Assembly: GCF_900111765.1 (NCBI RefSeq)
Contig: NZ_FOIB01000002.1
Coordinates: 682,001 to 746,000, forward strand
Reading direction: 5' to 3'
Origin: Myxococcus fulvus
Lineage (GTDB): Bacteria; Myxococcota; Myxococcia; Myxococcales; Myxococcaceae
DNA length: 64,000 nt
The first letter of the stretch is position 1, and each line of letters begins with the position of its first letter. The position numbers were made by a program, and so were the translations under genes. The notes under the pieces were generated by a model. It was not told the DNA's origin. It did not search any database and was given only the letters and a program-made list of their open reading frames with translations. Shown here piece by piece: positions 26,413 through 35,052 of the stretch.

Positions 26413-27528
26413 TCAGCTCTTGGGCGTGGCCACCAGGTCGAAGTCCGGGATGTGTTCGCGCATGAACTCCCGCATCCGGGTAATCAGGGCGGCCTCAATC
26501 TGGCGGGCGCGCTCGCGGCTGACGCCGTACTTGTCGCCGATGTCCTGCAAGGTCAGCGGCTCGTCGGAGGTGAGGCGGTTCTCGAAGATGAAGCGCTCCT
26601 TGCCCTCCAGCGTCCGGGAGAACTCGGCGAGCTTCTCGCGGAACAGGGCCTTGAGCTGCTCGGCGCCCAGCCGCTCGTCGGCGGGCACCGCGCTCGACGG
26701 CAGGTAGCGGTCCGCGCGCGTGGCCCGCGAGCCCTCGTCGTCCCCGCCCAGCGGCGCGTCGATGGACACCTCGTCGTGCCCCAGCCGCTGGTCCATCTCC
26801 ACCACGTCCTGCTCGGAGACGTTGAGCCGCTCCGCGAGCAGCTTGGGGCTCGCCTCGAAGCCCTGGGCGATGAGCTTCTCCTGCTCCTGGCGCAGCTTGA
26901 AGAAGAGCTTGCGCTGGGCCTCGGTGGTCCCCAGCTTCACCATCTTCCAGTTGTCCATGATGTAGCGGAGGATGTACGCCCGTATCCACCAGGCCGCGTA
27001 GCTGGAGAGCTTCACGCCCCGCTCCGGGTCGTACTTCTTCACCGCCTGCATCAGCCCGATGTTCCCCTCCTGCACCAGGTCCAGCAGGGACAGGGGATTG
27101 CGGTGGTACTCGTGGGCCAGCTTCACCACCAGCCGCAGGTTGGAGGCCACCAGCCGGTACGCCGTCCTGACGTCCCCCGTCTCGCGGTAGTGCCGCGACA
27201 GGGCCAGTTCCTCCTCGCGCGTCAAAAGCGGGTGGCGCGTCACCTCGGCCATGTAGGCCTGCAGCGGGTCCCGGTTGGACAGCCCCGACTCGCTCGCCCG
27301 GACCAGGGCCTGGGTGGGCGCGGGCCGGACCGGGACCTCCTCCTCGGGCTCCACCTCGGTCAGCTCGGCCTCGTCCGGCTCCAGGGAATCCGGGTCTGGC
27401 GAGGCCTCTGCCCCGGTGTCTTCGACCTCGGCGTCGACTCCGTCCGCCCTGGCGGGGGTGCTCGCGGGCGCCCGCTTCGCCCGGCGTCCGGGCGACGTCC
27501 CTTTGGTTCTCTTCCCTCCACTCGCCAT
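26413..27528 (-). CDS. RpoH-type (sigma32-like) alternative sigma factor
   Basis: 371 residues. The first 80 are Pro/Ala-rich then very acidic (DELT/EPEEEVPV), outside the sigma family. Then region 1.2/2 (LQAYMAEVTRHPLLTREEE; region 2.3-2.4 AVKKYDPERGVKLSSYAAWWIRAYI), region 3 and region 4 (LTLQDIGDKYGVSRERARQIEAALI). The region-2 'AWWIRAYI' is typical of RpoH-like factors. Myxococcus has several such proteins (SigB, SigC) used in heat shock and development; which one this is cannot be told. ATG at 27528 follows GGAGAGCC; ATG at 27546 is an alternative. A non-conserved acidic N-terminus may be regulatory. Confidence 0.9.
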   Translation of the reverse strand: MASGGKRTKGTSPGRRAKRAPASTPARADGVDAEVEDTGAEASPDPDSLEPDEAELTEVEPEEEVPVRPAPTQALVRASESGLSNRDPLQAYMAEVTRHPLLTREEELALSRHYRETGDVRTAYRLVASNLRLVVKLAHEYHRNPLSLLDLVQEGNIGLMQAVKKYDPERGVKLSSYAAWWIRAYILRYIMDNWKMVKLGTTEAQRKLFFKLRQEQEKLIAQGFEASPKLLAERLNVSEQDVVEMDQRLGHDEVSIDAPLGGDDEGSRATRADRYLPSSAVPADERLGAEQLKALFREKLAEFSRTLEGKERFIFENRLTSDEPLTLQDIGDKYGVSRERARQIEAALITRMREFMREHIPDFDLVATPKS

Positions 27529-27596
27529 CGGCTCTCCATACCCCAAAGTGCCGCGATTGTTGCCAGAGGGTAATGCAGGGGCTATGCCCCTGCTTG

Positions 27597-30026
27597 ATGA
27601 GCGACATCCAAGAGCCCACCGAGCCGGGCACCCCGGCCACCGACGAAGCCCCGACGCGTCCCGCCGAATACATCGCGGACATCGGCTTCGACGACATGAA
27701 TCTGTCCGAGCCCCTCCGCCGCGCGCTGGCGGAGCGCGGCTACACCCACCCCACCCCTGTCCAGGCGCGCGCCTTCCGGCCCGCCATCGAGGGAAAGGAC
27801 CTGATTGTCCGCAGCAAGACGGGCACGGGGAAGACGGCCGCGTTCGGCCTGCCGTTGCTGGAGAAGATTCCCGCGGATGAGAAGCGCGTGCGCGCGCTCA
27901 TCCTCTGCCCCACGCGGGAGCTTGCGCTGCAGGTGGCGGAGGAGCTGACGCTGCTGGCCAAGTACAAGGGCGTGAAGGTGGCGGCCATCTACGGCGGCGC
28001 CTCCATGAAGCAGCAGGAGGACGCGCTCGAGGAGGGCACGCCCATCATCGTCGGCACGCCCGGCCGCGTGTTCGACCACATCAACCGCGGCAACCTGAAG
28101 CTGGACGGCTGCGACCACGCGGTGCTGGACGAAGCCGACGAGATGCTCAACCAGGGCTTCTACGAGGAGGTCACCCGCATCCTCGACCGCCTTCCGAAGT
28201 CGCGCCAGGTGCTGCTCTTCAGCGCCACCGTCCCCACGGACATCCAGAACCTCATCGCCCGGTACACGACGAACGCGGAGACGCTGCTGCTCTCCGGCGA
28301 CGTCTTCACCGTGGAGCACATCCACCACGTCCGCTACGACGTGTCGGACGCCTTCCCCAAGCCGCGCAACCTCATCTACATCCTGGAGAAGGAGGAGCCG
28401 CCCAACGCCATCATCTTCTGCAACACGCGGGATGACACGGCGCTGGTGACGGCGGTGCTCAACCGCAACGGCTTCGACGCGGAGCTGCTCAACGGGGACC
28501 TGCCGCAGAAGGAGCGCGAGCGGGTGATGGGCAAGGTGAAGCGCGGCGAGGTGGCCTTCATGGTCGCCACGGACATCGCGGCGCGCGGCATCGACATCTC
28601 CGGGCTGGAGTACGTCATCAACTACTCGCTGCCCGAGGACCCGGCCGTCTACCTGCACCGCGTGGGCCGCACCGGCCGCATCGGCAACAAGGGCACGGCC
28701 ATCAACCTCTTCTCCGGGCGCGAGCTGGCCACGTACACCGTGCTGGAGAAGAAGTACGGCATCAAGTTCGACAAGCAGGAGATGCCCGCCCCCGAGGAGG
28801 CGATGCGCCTGTGGACCGAGCGCCACATTCGCGAAATCCAGGAGGGCGCCAGCGGCTCGGTGTTCGAGGGCTTCCTGCCCCTGGCCGCGCAGCTGAAGAA
28901 CCGCCCCAACGCGGATGACCTGGTCGCGTTCCTGCTCAAGTACTTCTTCAGCCACCTGCGCATGGAGAAGGTGCAGGCGGCCCAGGAGACCGAGCGCCGC
29001 GAGCCCGCGCCCGAGCGCAAGTCCAGCGGCGGCGAGGGCCGTCGTCGGGACCGCGAGGAGCGCGGTGGCCGGGGCGAGCGTCGCGAGCGCGAGGACCGTC
29101 GCGAGCGCGGCGAGAAGCCCATGGCGCGTCCGGAGCACCCGGACCGCGAGCGCCGTCCGCGCCGCGACGAGCCCCGGCGGGAGCGTGACGCTGTCCGGGG
29201 TGGCGCCGCCGCGCTGGAGGCGGGCCCCGGCGAGGCGAAGCTGTGGGTGAACCTGGGGACCGCGGATGGCCTGGGGCCGGGCAGCATCGCCACGGCGCTG
29301 GAGGACGCGGGCGCGCCCCTGGGGAAGATGGTGCGCGCGGAGCTGCGGCCCACCTTCGCGTACGTCTTCGTCGCGGAGGAGGACAGCGCGGCGTTCGAGA
29401 CGCTCAACGGCAAGCAGCACGGGACGAAGACGCTGCGCGTGGAGAAGAGCAAGCCGCGCACCGAGCGTGAGCCCGGCACCCGTCCGCCCCCGTCTCCGGA
29501 CGCGGGCCCCGGCGAGGTGAAGCTGTGGACCAACCTGGGCATGGACGACGGGATGGACGAGGCGAAGCTGCCCGCCGCCCTGGAGGCCGCGGGGGCTCCC
29601 GCCGGCAAGGTGCTCAAGGCGCTCTTGCGCGCCACCTACGGCTACGCCTACGTGGCCGAGGCGGACGCGGCGGGCTTCGAGGCGCTCAACGGCAAGCAGC
29701 ACGGCGAGAAGGTGCTGAAGATTGAGCGGCACCGTCCGCGCGGCTCGCGCGAGGAGCGCCGTCCGCGTCACGAGGCGCTGCCGGACCTGCCGGGCCAGGT
29801 GCGCCTGTGGGTGGGCCTGGGCAAGCAGGACGGCCTGGACGAGGCGGGCGTCACCAGCGCGCTCGAGGCCGCCGGGGCTCCGGCCGGCAAGGTGGTGCGG
29901 ATGGACCTGCGCCCCACGTACGCGTACGTGTTCGTCGCGGACGAGGACGCCGCGGGCTTCGAGTCCACGCACGGCAAGCAGCACGGTGAGCGCACGCTGA
30001 AGGTCGAGCGCGCTCGCAAGAAGTAG
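27597..30026 (+). CDS. DEAD-box RNA helicase with three tandem DbpA-type RNA-binding domains
   Basis: 809 residues. The helicase core (about 30-420) shows SKTGTGKTAA (motif I), PTRELA, TPGR, DEAD (motif II in VLDEADEML), SAT (III), and HRVGRTGR (VI). A linker extremely rich in Arg, Glu and Gly (about 480-540, RRDREERGGRGERRER) follows. Then a domain of about 75 residues is repeated three times: GEAKLWVNLGTADGL (about 544-618), GEVKLWTNLGMDDGM (638-710) and GQVRLWVGLGKQDGL (732-806). Each ends with (Y/F)AYVFVA, then an xxGKQHG motif and a basic ERxK tail. This domain matches the C-terminal RNA-binding domain of DbpA, which docks on hairpin 92 of 23S rRNA; DbpA has one copy. A role in ribosome assembly or in binding several RNA sites is inferred. 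Confidence 0.93.
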   Translation: MSDIQEPTEPGTPATDEAPTRPAEYIADIGFDDMNLSEPLRRALAERGYTHPTPVQARAFRPAIEGKDLIVRSKTGTGKTAAFGLPLLEKIPADEKRVRALILCPTRELALQVAEELTLLAKYKGVKVAAIYGGASMKQQEDALEEGTPIIVGTPGRVFDHINRGNLKLDGCDHAVLDEADEMLNQGFYEEVTRILDRLPKSRQVLLFSATVPTDIQNLIARYTTNAETLLLSGDVFTVEHIHHVRYDVSDAFPKPRNLIYILEKEEPPNAIIFCNTRDDTALVTAVLNRNGFDAELLNGDLPQKERERVMGKVKRGEVAFMVATDIAARGIDISGLEYVINYSLPEDPAVYLHRVGRTGRIGNKGTAINLFSGRELATYTVLEKKYGIKFDKQEMPAPEEAMRLWTERHIREIQEGASGSVFEGFLPLAAQLKNRPNADDLVAFLLKYFFSHLRMEKVQAAQETERREPAPERKSSGGEGRRRDREERGGRGERREREDRRERGEKPMARPEHPDRERRPRRDEPRRERDAVRGGAAALEAGPGEAKLWVNLGTADGLGPGSIATALEDAGAPLGKMVRAELRPTFAYVFVAEEDSAAFETLNGKQHGTKTLRVEKSKPRTEREPGTRPPPSPDAGPGEVKLWTNLGMDDGMDEAKLPAALEAAGAPAGKVLKALLRATYGYAYVAEADAAGFEALNGKQHGEKVLKIERHRPRGSREERRPRHEALPDLPGQVRLWVGLGKQDGLDEAGVTSALEAAGAPAGKVVRMDLRPTYAYVFVADEDAAGFESTHGKQHGERTLKVERARKK

Positions 30027-30049
30027 TCGCGCCGCACGAGCGTCCGGCG

Positions 30050-30061
30050 GGCCTTCGGGCC
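30050..30061 (+). terminator. UUCG-capped hairpin after the helicase gene
   Basis: GGCC-TTCG-GGCC (30050-30061), a stem closed by the very stable UUCG tetraloop, lies 23 bases after the stop codon. Outer pairs are partial and no U-run follows, so termination efficiency is uncertain. The rest of the gap to 30287 is GC-rich and I see nothing else in it. Confidence 0.35.
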
Positions 30062-30287
30062 GTGCCGGGCGCCGTGAGCGCGGGGGGCCCGGACACGGCC
30101 CCACGTGAGGACTCCCGGCGAGCCAGGCGCCTCGCCGGAGGTCGCCCCGGGCCGCGTCACACGACGACGGGACTGCGGCCTCGTCTTTTCCGAAGCGCGC
30201 CCCGCGACGGGTCACATGGGGCGTGGGGCCCTCCCGGCCCTACCCTCGGAGACTGCGCGGGCAGCGCACCCGGTGCCCGACCTTCGC

Positions 30288-30785
30288 TCAAGACTCTTCG
30301 GACGCGGCGGCCTTCCTGCGCCGCTCCCGGTGGTAGTGCGCGGTGCACAGGCCCCGGGCCAGCACGGGACGCTCGCAGCCGGGTTGCGAGCATGGGACGG
30401 GCTCGGGCCGCGCGGGCCGCGTCGCCGACGGGCCTCCGCTGAACATCACCTCCGCCACCTCGAGCAGCCGGTCCACGTCCGGACGGGAGAGGTGACGGGT
30501 GCGCGCGAAGCCCTCCAGCCGGTGTCCCCCGGCGTCGTCCACGTCCTCCACCCGGAGCAGCTCCCACAGGGGCAGCTCCAGCGCGGAGGCCACCTGGAGG
30601 AGCGTCTCGTAGCTGGGGCTGCGCTCCCCGCGCTCCAGCAGCGACGCGAAGGACACGGAGATGCCGCACCGGACGGCGAAGTCCTCCTGGGTGAGGCCCC
30701 GGCGCTCCCGCAGCGCGCGAATCCGTCGGGCCAGGCCCTGCAGGTGTCCGTTCACCGTGGAAGCATCCGGGGGACCGGGTGACAT
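30288..30785 (-). CDS. XRE-family regulator with a C-terminal Cys/His motif
   Basis: 165 residues. The N-terminal helix-turn-helix of the XRE/Cro type spans about residues 17-75 (LTQEDFAVRCGISVSFASLLERGERSPSYETL); a linker contains an Arg-rich stretch. The C-terminus carries CSQPGCERPVLARGLCTAHYHRERR, a compact C-x4-C-x9-C-x2-HYH pattern that looks like a small zinc-binding module. The gene is divergent from the Glu-type dehydrogenase (93 bases between start codons), so it may control it or itself. DNA-binding is clear, target is not. Confidence 0.85.
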   Translation of the reverse strand: MSPGPPDASTVNGHLQGLARRIRALRERRGLTQEDFAVRCGISVSFASLLERGERSPSYETLLQVASALELPLWELLRVEDVDDAGGHRLEGFARTRHLSRPDVDRLLEVAEVMFSGGPSATRPARPEPVPCSQPGCERPVLARGLCTAHYHRERRRKAAASEES

Positions 30786-30878
30786 GGCAGTTTCCTATGG
30801 TAGCGCACCCCTTCTGTTAAGGTCTCGCGCGCGGTGCGGGCCCACCCGGGTCCACCGCCACCAGGAGCACTGCGAATC

Positions 30879-32108
30879 ATGAGCGCCGTCGAGGGTACCA
30901 ACTACTACTTCCGCAAGGCCGCGCGGATCATGGACGTGGGAACCCCCATCGAAACGCTGCTCGCCACGCCCCTGCGCGAGGTGAAGGTCCAGGTCTCCAT
31001 CGAGATGGACTCCGGGGAGATCCGCACCTTCCTCGGCTACCGCATCCAGCACGACAACAGCCGCGGCCCCATGAAGGGCGGCCTGCGCTACCACCCCGCG
31101 CTGAACCAGGACGAGTCCTCGTCGCTCGCGTCGCTGATGACCTGGAAGACGGCCGTGGTGAACGTGCCCTACGGCGGCGCCAAGGGCGGCATCGCGTGCG
31201 ACCCGTCGCAGCTGAGCCTCAAGGAGCTGGAGCGGCTGACGCGCAAGTTCGTGGACCAGATTCAGGACGTCATCGGTCCCACGCGGGACATCCCCGCCCC
31301 CGACGTCAACACCAACCCCCAGGTGATGGCGTGGATCATGGACCAGTACTCGCGCTACCACGGCCACTCGCCCGCCGTCGTCACGGGCAAGCCGCTGGAG
31401 CTCTACGGCTCCAAGGGCCGCGAGGCGGCCACCGGGCGTGGCCTCTTGTACGTGTGCCGTGAAATCCTGCGGGATTTGGGCCTGCCGGTGAAGGGCACGC
31501 GCTTCGCGGTGCAGGGCTTCGGCAACGTGGGCAGCCACACCGCGCAGCTGTTGTGGGAGGACGGCGGCGTGGTGGTGGCCGTGGCGGACGTGCTGGGCGG
31601 CATCCGCAACCCCGCGGGCCTGGACATCCCGTCGCTCTTCGAGCACGTCAAGCGCACCGGCACGGTGACGGGCTTCACGGGCGGCACGGCGTGCACCAAC
31701 GAGGAGGTGCTCGCGGCCGACTGCGAGGTGCTCATCCCCGCGGCGCTGGGCCACGTGCTCACCCGCGACAACGCCAACAGTGTCCGCGCGCGGCTCATCA
31801 TCGAGGGCGCCAACGGCCCCACCCAGCCGGAGGCGGACGAAATCTTCGAGAAGCGCGGCATCTTCGTGGTGCCGGACGTGCTCGCCAGCTCCGGCGGCGT
31901 CACGGTGAGCTACTTCGAGTGGGTGCAGAACCTCCAGCACCTGTCCTGGGAAGAGGACCGCGTCAACGCGGAGCTGGAGAAGACGATGAAGGAGGCCTAC
32001 GAGCGCGTGGCGCAGATTGCCCGCTCGCGCAAGGTCTCCATGCGGACGGCGGCCTACATCCTCGCCATCGGCCGGGTGGGCAAGGCCACCGTGCTGCGCG
32101 GCATCTGA
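30879..32108 (+). CDS. Glu/Leu/Phe/Val dehydrogenase (glutamate dehydrogenase type)
   Basis: 409 residues, the usual length of hexameric glutamate dehydrogenases, which interconvert glutamate and 2-oxoglutarate plus ammonia in the cytoplasm. The substrate domain has GPMKGGLRYHP and the catalytic-Lys segment NVPYGGAKGGI; PAPDVNTNPQVMAWIMDQYS follows. The Rossmann domain starts RFAVQGFGNVGSH. The next line is ADVLGGIRNP. Coenzyme choice (NAD or NADP) and amino-acid choice (Glu versus branched-chain) cannot be settled from these motifs. ATG at 30879 follows CAGGAG. It lies next to the threonine ammonia-lyase (126 bases) and divergent from an XRE regulator; together these suggest amino-acid nitrogen metabolism. 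Confidence 0.93.
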   Translation: MSAVEGTNYYFRKAARIMDVGTPIETLLATPLREVKVQVSIEMDSGEIRTFLGYRIQHDNSRGPMKGGLRYHPALNQDESSSLASLMTWKTAVVNVPYGGAKGGIACDPSQLSLKELERLTRKFVDQIQDVIGPTRDIPAPDVNTNPQVMAWIMDQYSRYHGHSPAVVTGKPLELYGSKGREAATGRGLLYVCREILRDLGLPVKGTRFAVQGFGNVGSHTAQLLWEDGGVVVAVADVLGGIRNPAGLDIPSLFEHVKRTGTVTGFTGGTACTNEEVLAADCEVLIPAALGHVLTRDNANSVRARLIIEGANGPTQPEADEIFEKRGIFVVPDVLASSGGVTVSYFEWVQNLQHLSWEEDRVNAELEKTMKEAYERVAQIARSRKVSMRTAAYILAIGRVGKATVLRGI

Positions 32109-32234
32109 CACTCGGAGGCCCGTCCGTCCCCCGGGCGGGCGAGCCTGCCGCATCGCGGCAACGCGTCAGGGCCCCAGGTTCGGTGCAGGCTGTCCCTTCC
32201 GCCCGGGGCGCGCTTCCGCTAGACGCGCACGCTC

Positions 32235-33452
32235 ATGGTCACCCTCCAGGACATCCTCACCGCGCGGGAGCGTCTGCGCGACGCCATCCGGCCCACGCCC
32301 TGCCCCGCCTCGGACTACTTCACCGAGCGCACCGAGTGCGGCGCGGTGTACTTCAAGCTGGAGAACCTCCAGCGCACGGGCGCCTTCAAGGAGCGCGGCG
32401 CGCTCAACAAGCTGCTGACACTGACGCCGGAGGAGCGCCAGCGGGGCGTCATCGCCGCGTCCGCCGGCAACCACGCGCAGGGCGTCGCGTACCACGCGCG
32501 CCGGTTGGGGGTGAAGGCCACCATCGTCATGCCGGAGCGCACGCCGCTCATCAAGGTGTCGCGCACGCGCGACGACTACGGCGCGCGCGTGGTGCTCAAG
32601 GGCACCAACTACGACGAGGCCTACGCGGAGGCGCTGCGCATCCAGCAGTCCGAGGGCCTGGTCTTCGTGCACCCGTTCAATGACCCGCACGTCATCGCGG
32701 GCCAGGGCACCATCGGCCTGGAGCTGCTCGAGCAGTGGCCGGACGTGGAGGTGGTGCTGGTGCCCATCGGCGGCGGCGGGCTCATCTCCGGCATCGCCTG
32801 CGCGCTGAAGGAGAAGAAGCCCGGCGTCCAGGTCATCGGCGTGCAGACGTCCACCATCGACAGCATGAAGGCCTCCGTCGCGGCGGGGAAGCTGATGGAG
32901 CTGCCGGCGGCGGGGACCACCATCGCGGACGGCATCGCCGTGAAGCGGGTGGGCGAGCTGACCTTCGAGATGGTGCGCAAGTACGTGGACACCATCGTGT
33001 CGGTGGACGAGGAGGAGATCGCCGCCGCCATCCTCACGCTGCTCGAGCAGGAGAAGAGCGTGGTGGAGGGCGCGGGCGCGGTGGGCGTGGCCGCGGTGCT
33101 CAACGGACACGTGCCCCAGGCGAAGGGCAAGCGCACCGCCATCATCCTGAGCGGCGGCAACATCGACATGAACGTCATCAGCCGCATCATCGAGCGCGGC
33201 CTGGTGAAGGCCGGCCGCCTGGTGCAGCTCGAGGTGCGGCTGCCGGACCGGCCGGGCATGCTCGCGCGGCTGACGACGCGCATCGCGGACCTGAGGGCCA
33301 ACGTGGTGGACCTGCACCACGAGCGCGCCTTCTCCAAGGCGGGGCTGGGCGAGGCCATGGTGGAGGTGACGCTGGAGACCACGGGTCCTTCGCACATCCG
33401 CGAGCTGGAGCAGGCCCTGGAGGAGCTGGGCTGGCAGGTGGCCCGCAAGTAA
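32235..33452 (+). CDS. ilvA: Threonine ammonia-lyase with ACT domain
   Basis: 405-residue PLP enzyme of fold type II that deaminates threonine to 2-oxobutanoate. PLP-binding Lys52 lies in GAFKERGA; SAGNHAQGVAYHA and the phosphate-binding loop PIGGGGLISGIA are present. A C-terminal ACT domain (about 325-405, LVQLEVRLPDRPGMLARL...) suggests allosteric control. The size and single ACT domain fit the catabolic/short biosynthetic type (TdcB/IlvA-like), so the ilvA symbol is the usual annotation rather than proof of an isoleucine role. ATG at 32235 has no clear ribosome-binding site and follows a TAGACG hexamer by 9 bases. Confidence 0.92.
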   Translation: MVTLQDILTARERLRDAIRPTPCPASDYFTERTECGAVYFKLENLQRTGAFKERGALNKLLTLTPEERQRGVIAASAGNHAQGVAYHARRLGVKATIVMPERTPLIKVSRTRDDYGARVVLKGTNYDEAYAEALRIQQSEGLVFVHPFNDPHVIAGQGTIGLELLEQWPDVEVVLVPIGGGGLISGIACALKEKKPGVQVIGVQTSTIDSMKASVAAGKLMELPAAGTTIADGIAVKRVGELTFEMVRKYVDTIVSVDEEEIAAAILTLLEQEKSVVEGAGAVGVAAVLNGHVPQAKGKRTAIILSGGNIDMNVISRIIERGLVKAGRLVQLEVRLPDRPGMLARLTTRIADLRANVVDLHHERAFSKAGLGEAMVEVTLETTGPSHIRELEQALEELGWQVARK

Positions 33453-33501
33453 CGGGAGGGGGCCTTGCACCCGGCCCGAGGGGGTCGGCCATACTGGGGC
33501 C

Positions 33502-34932
33502 ATGCGTTCCCTGCTCGTCGCGCTGCTGGTCACCGCCACTCCGCAAACCCCCGCCCAGAAGGCGAAGGAGCTCTCCGGACGGAAGTCCTGGGAGGAGCTG
33601 TACCTGGCCTTCTCCTCCGGTGACGCGACGACGGTGCCCTCCGAGCAGCGCGCCGTGGTGTCTGGTGCGCTCGTGAAGGGCTGCCAGGCCCTGCTCAAGG
33701 ACGACGCGGTGATGGCGTACTCGCTGGGCGAGCGCGCCGCGGTGTTCGAGGAGTCCGCTCCCGCGCTGCGCTGCCTGGCGAGCGCGGCCCGGAAGACCGA
33801 GCAGCGCGCCGCGGCGGAGGCCACCCTGGTCAAGGGCGTGACGCTCTTCCCGAAGGACGGCGGCTTCCCGCTGGAGCTGGGCAAGCTGCTCCTGGAGGAG
33901 CAGGACTCGGCGGGCGCCCAGGCGGCGCTGGAGAAGGTGCCCCCGCGCACCCGTGAGGCCGCCGAGGCAAAGAAGCTGCTCCAGCAGGCGCGGCAGCAGA
34001 CGCTGCAGGAGGACTCGGCGCGGGCGGAGGCGTCGCGCATCGAGAAGCAGCTCGGGGGCTCCCCCGCCCGGGGCTCCCAGACGCGGCCGGCGAGCGCCCA
34101 GGCGGGCGACGACTCCACCGTCGTGGCCTTGGAGACGCGGCCGGGGATGAGCGTGCGCACGCCGCGCGTGGGCTACGAGTCGAGCGTGGACAGCCTGGGC
34201 ATGCGAGTGCGCGCCAACAGCCGCTTCATCATCAAGTACTACAACAACAACCGCGACTTCAGTCAGCGCGCCGACTACGAAGGGCGCGTCACCGAGGTTC
34301 TCAACGAGGCCTACCACTTCACCCGGGACTTCCTGGGAAGGGCCCGGGAGAGCCCCGTCGAGGTGGTCCTCTACTCGGCCGCCGAGTTCGAGCGGACCTT
34401 CGGAGTGACAGCCTCCGCGGAGGCCGCCGGCATCTACATGGCGAACGCCATCCGCATCAACAACGCCGTCGAGCTCACCCGCTCCACCAAGGCCACGCTC
34501 GTCCACGAGTACGTCCACGCGACCGTCGCGGACATCTGTGGCGGGGGCAATTCGGACGCGATGAGCTCGCTGCCCTACTGGTTCAACGAGGGCGTGGCCG
34601 AGTACATGGAGTGGCGCTACCAGGAAAGGGATGAGCCCTACCCGGTGATGACGGGCCACCTGCAGGCCGCGGCGAAACAGGGGCGGGCCATCCCCCTGGA
34701 GCACATCGCCCAGGTCCCCCCCATGAGCCACCGGGACCCCCAGTGGGCCTATACCGTCTCCGCCCTGGCCGCCCGCGAGATGTTCCGACAGCAGGGGTCC
34801 CACCGGATGTTGACCCTCATCCGGGCAGTCTGCCTGGAGGGGATGCCCTTCGACGAGGCGTTGCGGACCCACTACGGGAAGACCTCGCAGGACCTCGATG
34901 CCGACATCATCAAGTCCCTGAGGAAGCGGTAG
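33502..34932 (+). CDS. TPR-containing zinc-metallopeptidase-like protein
   Basis: 476 residues. A short N-terminal hydrophobic segment (LLVALLVTATPQTPA) may be a signal peptide. Helical repeats of the TPR type fill residues 30-180, a low-complexity Gln/Ala/Ser linker follows, and the C-terminal 270 residues form a gluzincin-like peptidase: VHEYVHATV gives the HExxH motif and NEGVAEYME, about 35 residues on, the third ligand. This 'peptidase MA-like' family acts on unknown proteins, probably in the envelope. ATG 33502 follows CATACT by 6 bases with no classical ribosome-binding site. Confidence 0.82.
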   Translation: MRSLLVALLVTATPQTPAQKAKELSGRKSWEELYLAFSSGDATTVPSEQRAVVSGALVKGCQALLKDDAVMAYSLGERAAVFEESAPALRCLASAARKTEQRAAAEATLVKGVTLFPKDGGFPLELGKLLLEEQDSAGAQAALEKVPPRTREAAEAKKLLQQARQQTLQEDSARAEASRIEKQLGGSPARGSQTRPASAQAGDDSTVVALETRPGMSVRTPRVGYESSVDSLGMRVRANSRFIIKYYNNNRDFSQRADYEGRVTEVLNEAYHFTRDFLGRARESPVEVVLYSAAEFERTFGVTASAEAAGIYMANAIRINNAVELTRSTKATLVHEYVHATVADICGGGNSDAMSSLPYWFNEGVAEYMEWRYQERDEPYPVMTGHLQAAAKQGRAIPLEHIAQVPPMSHRDPQWAYTVSALAAREMFRQQGSHRMLTLIRAVCLEGMPFDEALRTHYGKTSQDLDADIIKSLRKR

Positions 34933-34959
34933 CCGGCCGGGCAAGCTCGGTCCATTTGG

Positions 34960-34988
34960 TTTACCCCTCCCCGGGAGTCACCTACACT
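34960..34988 (+). promoter_or_regulatory. Candidate vegetative promoter of the giant repeat protein gene
   Basis: TTTACC (34960-34965) and TACACT (34983-34988) are spaced by exactly 17 bases, each matching the sigma70 hexamer at 4 of 6 positions. Transcription would start near 34995, giving a 58-base leader before the ATG at 35053, which has AAGGTG 7 bases upstream. Pattern-based only. Confidence 0.4.
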
Positions 34989-35052
34989 CGCAGCCCCCCC
35001 ATTTGCGCTGCGACGGTAACCGGGCAGTCCGCCGTCCGCAGCAAGGTGACGG

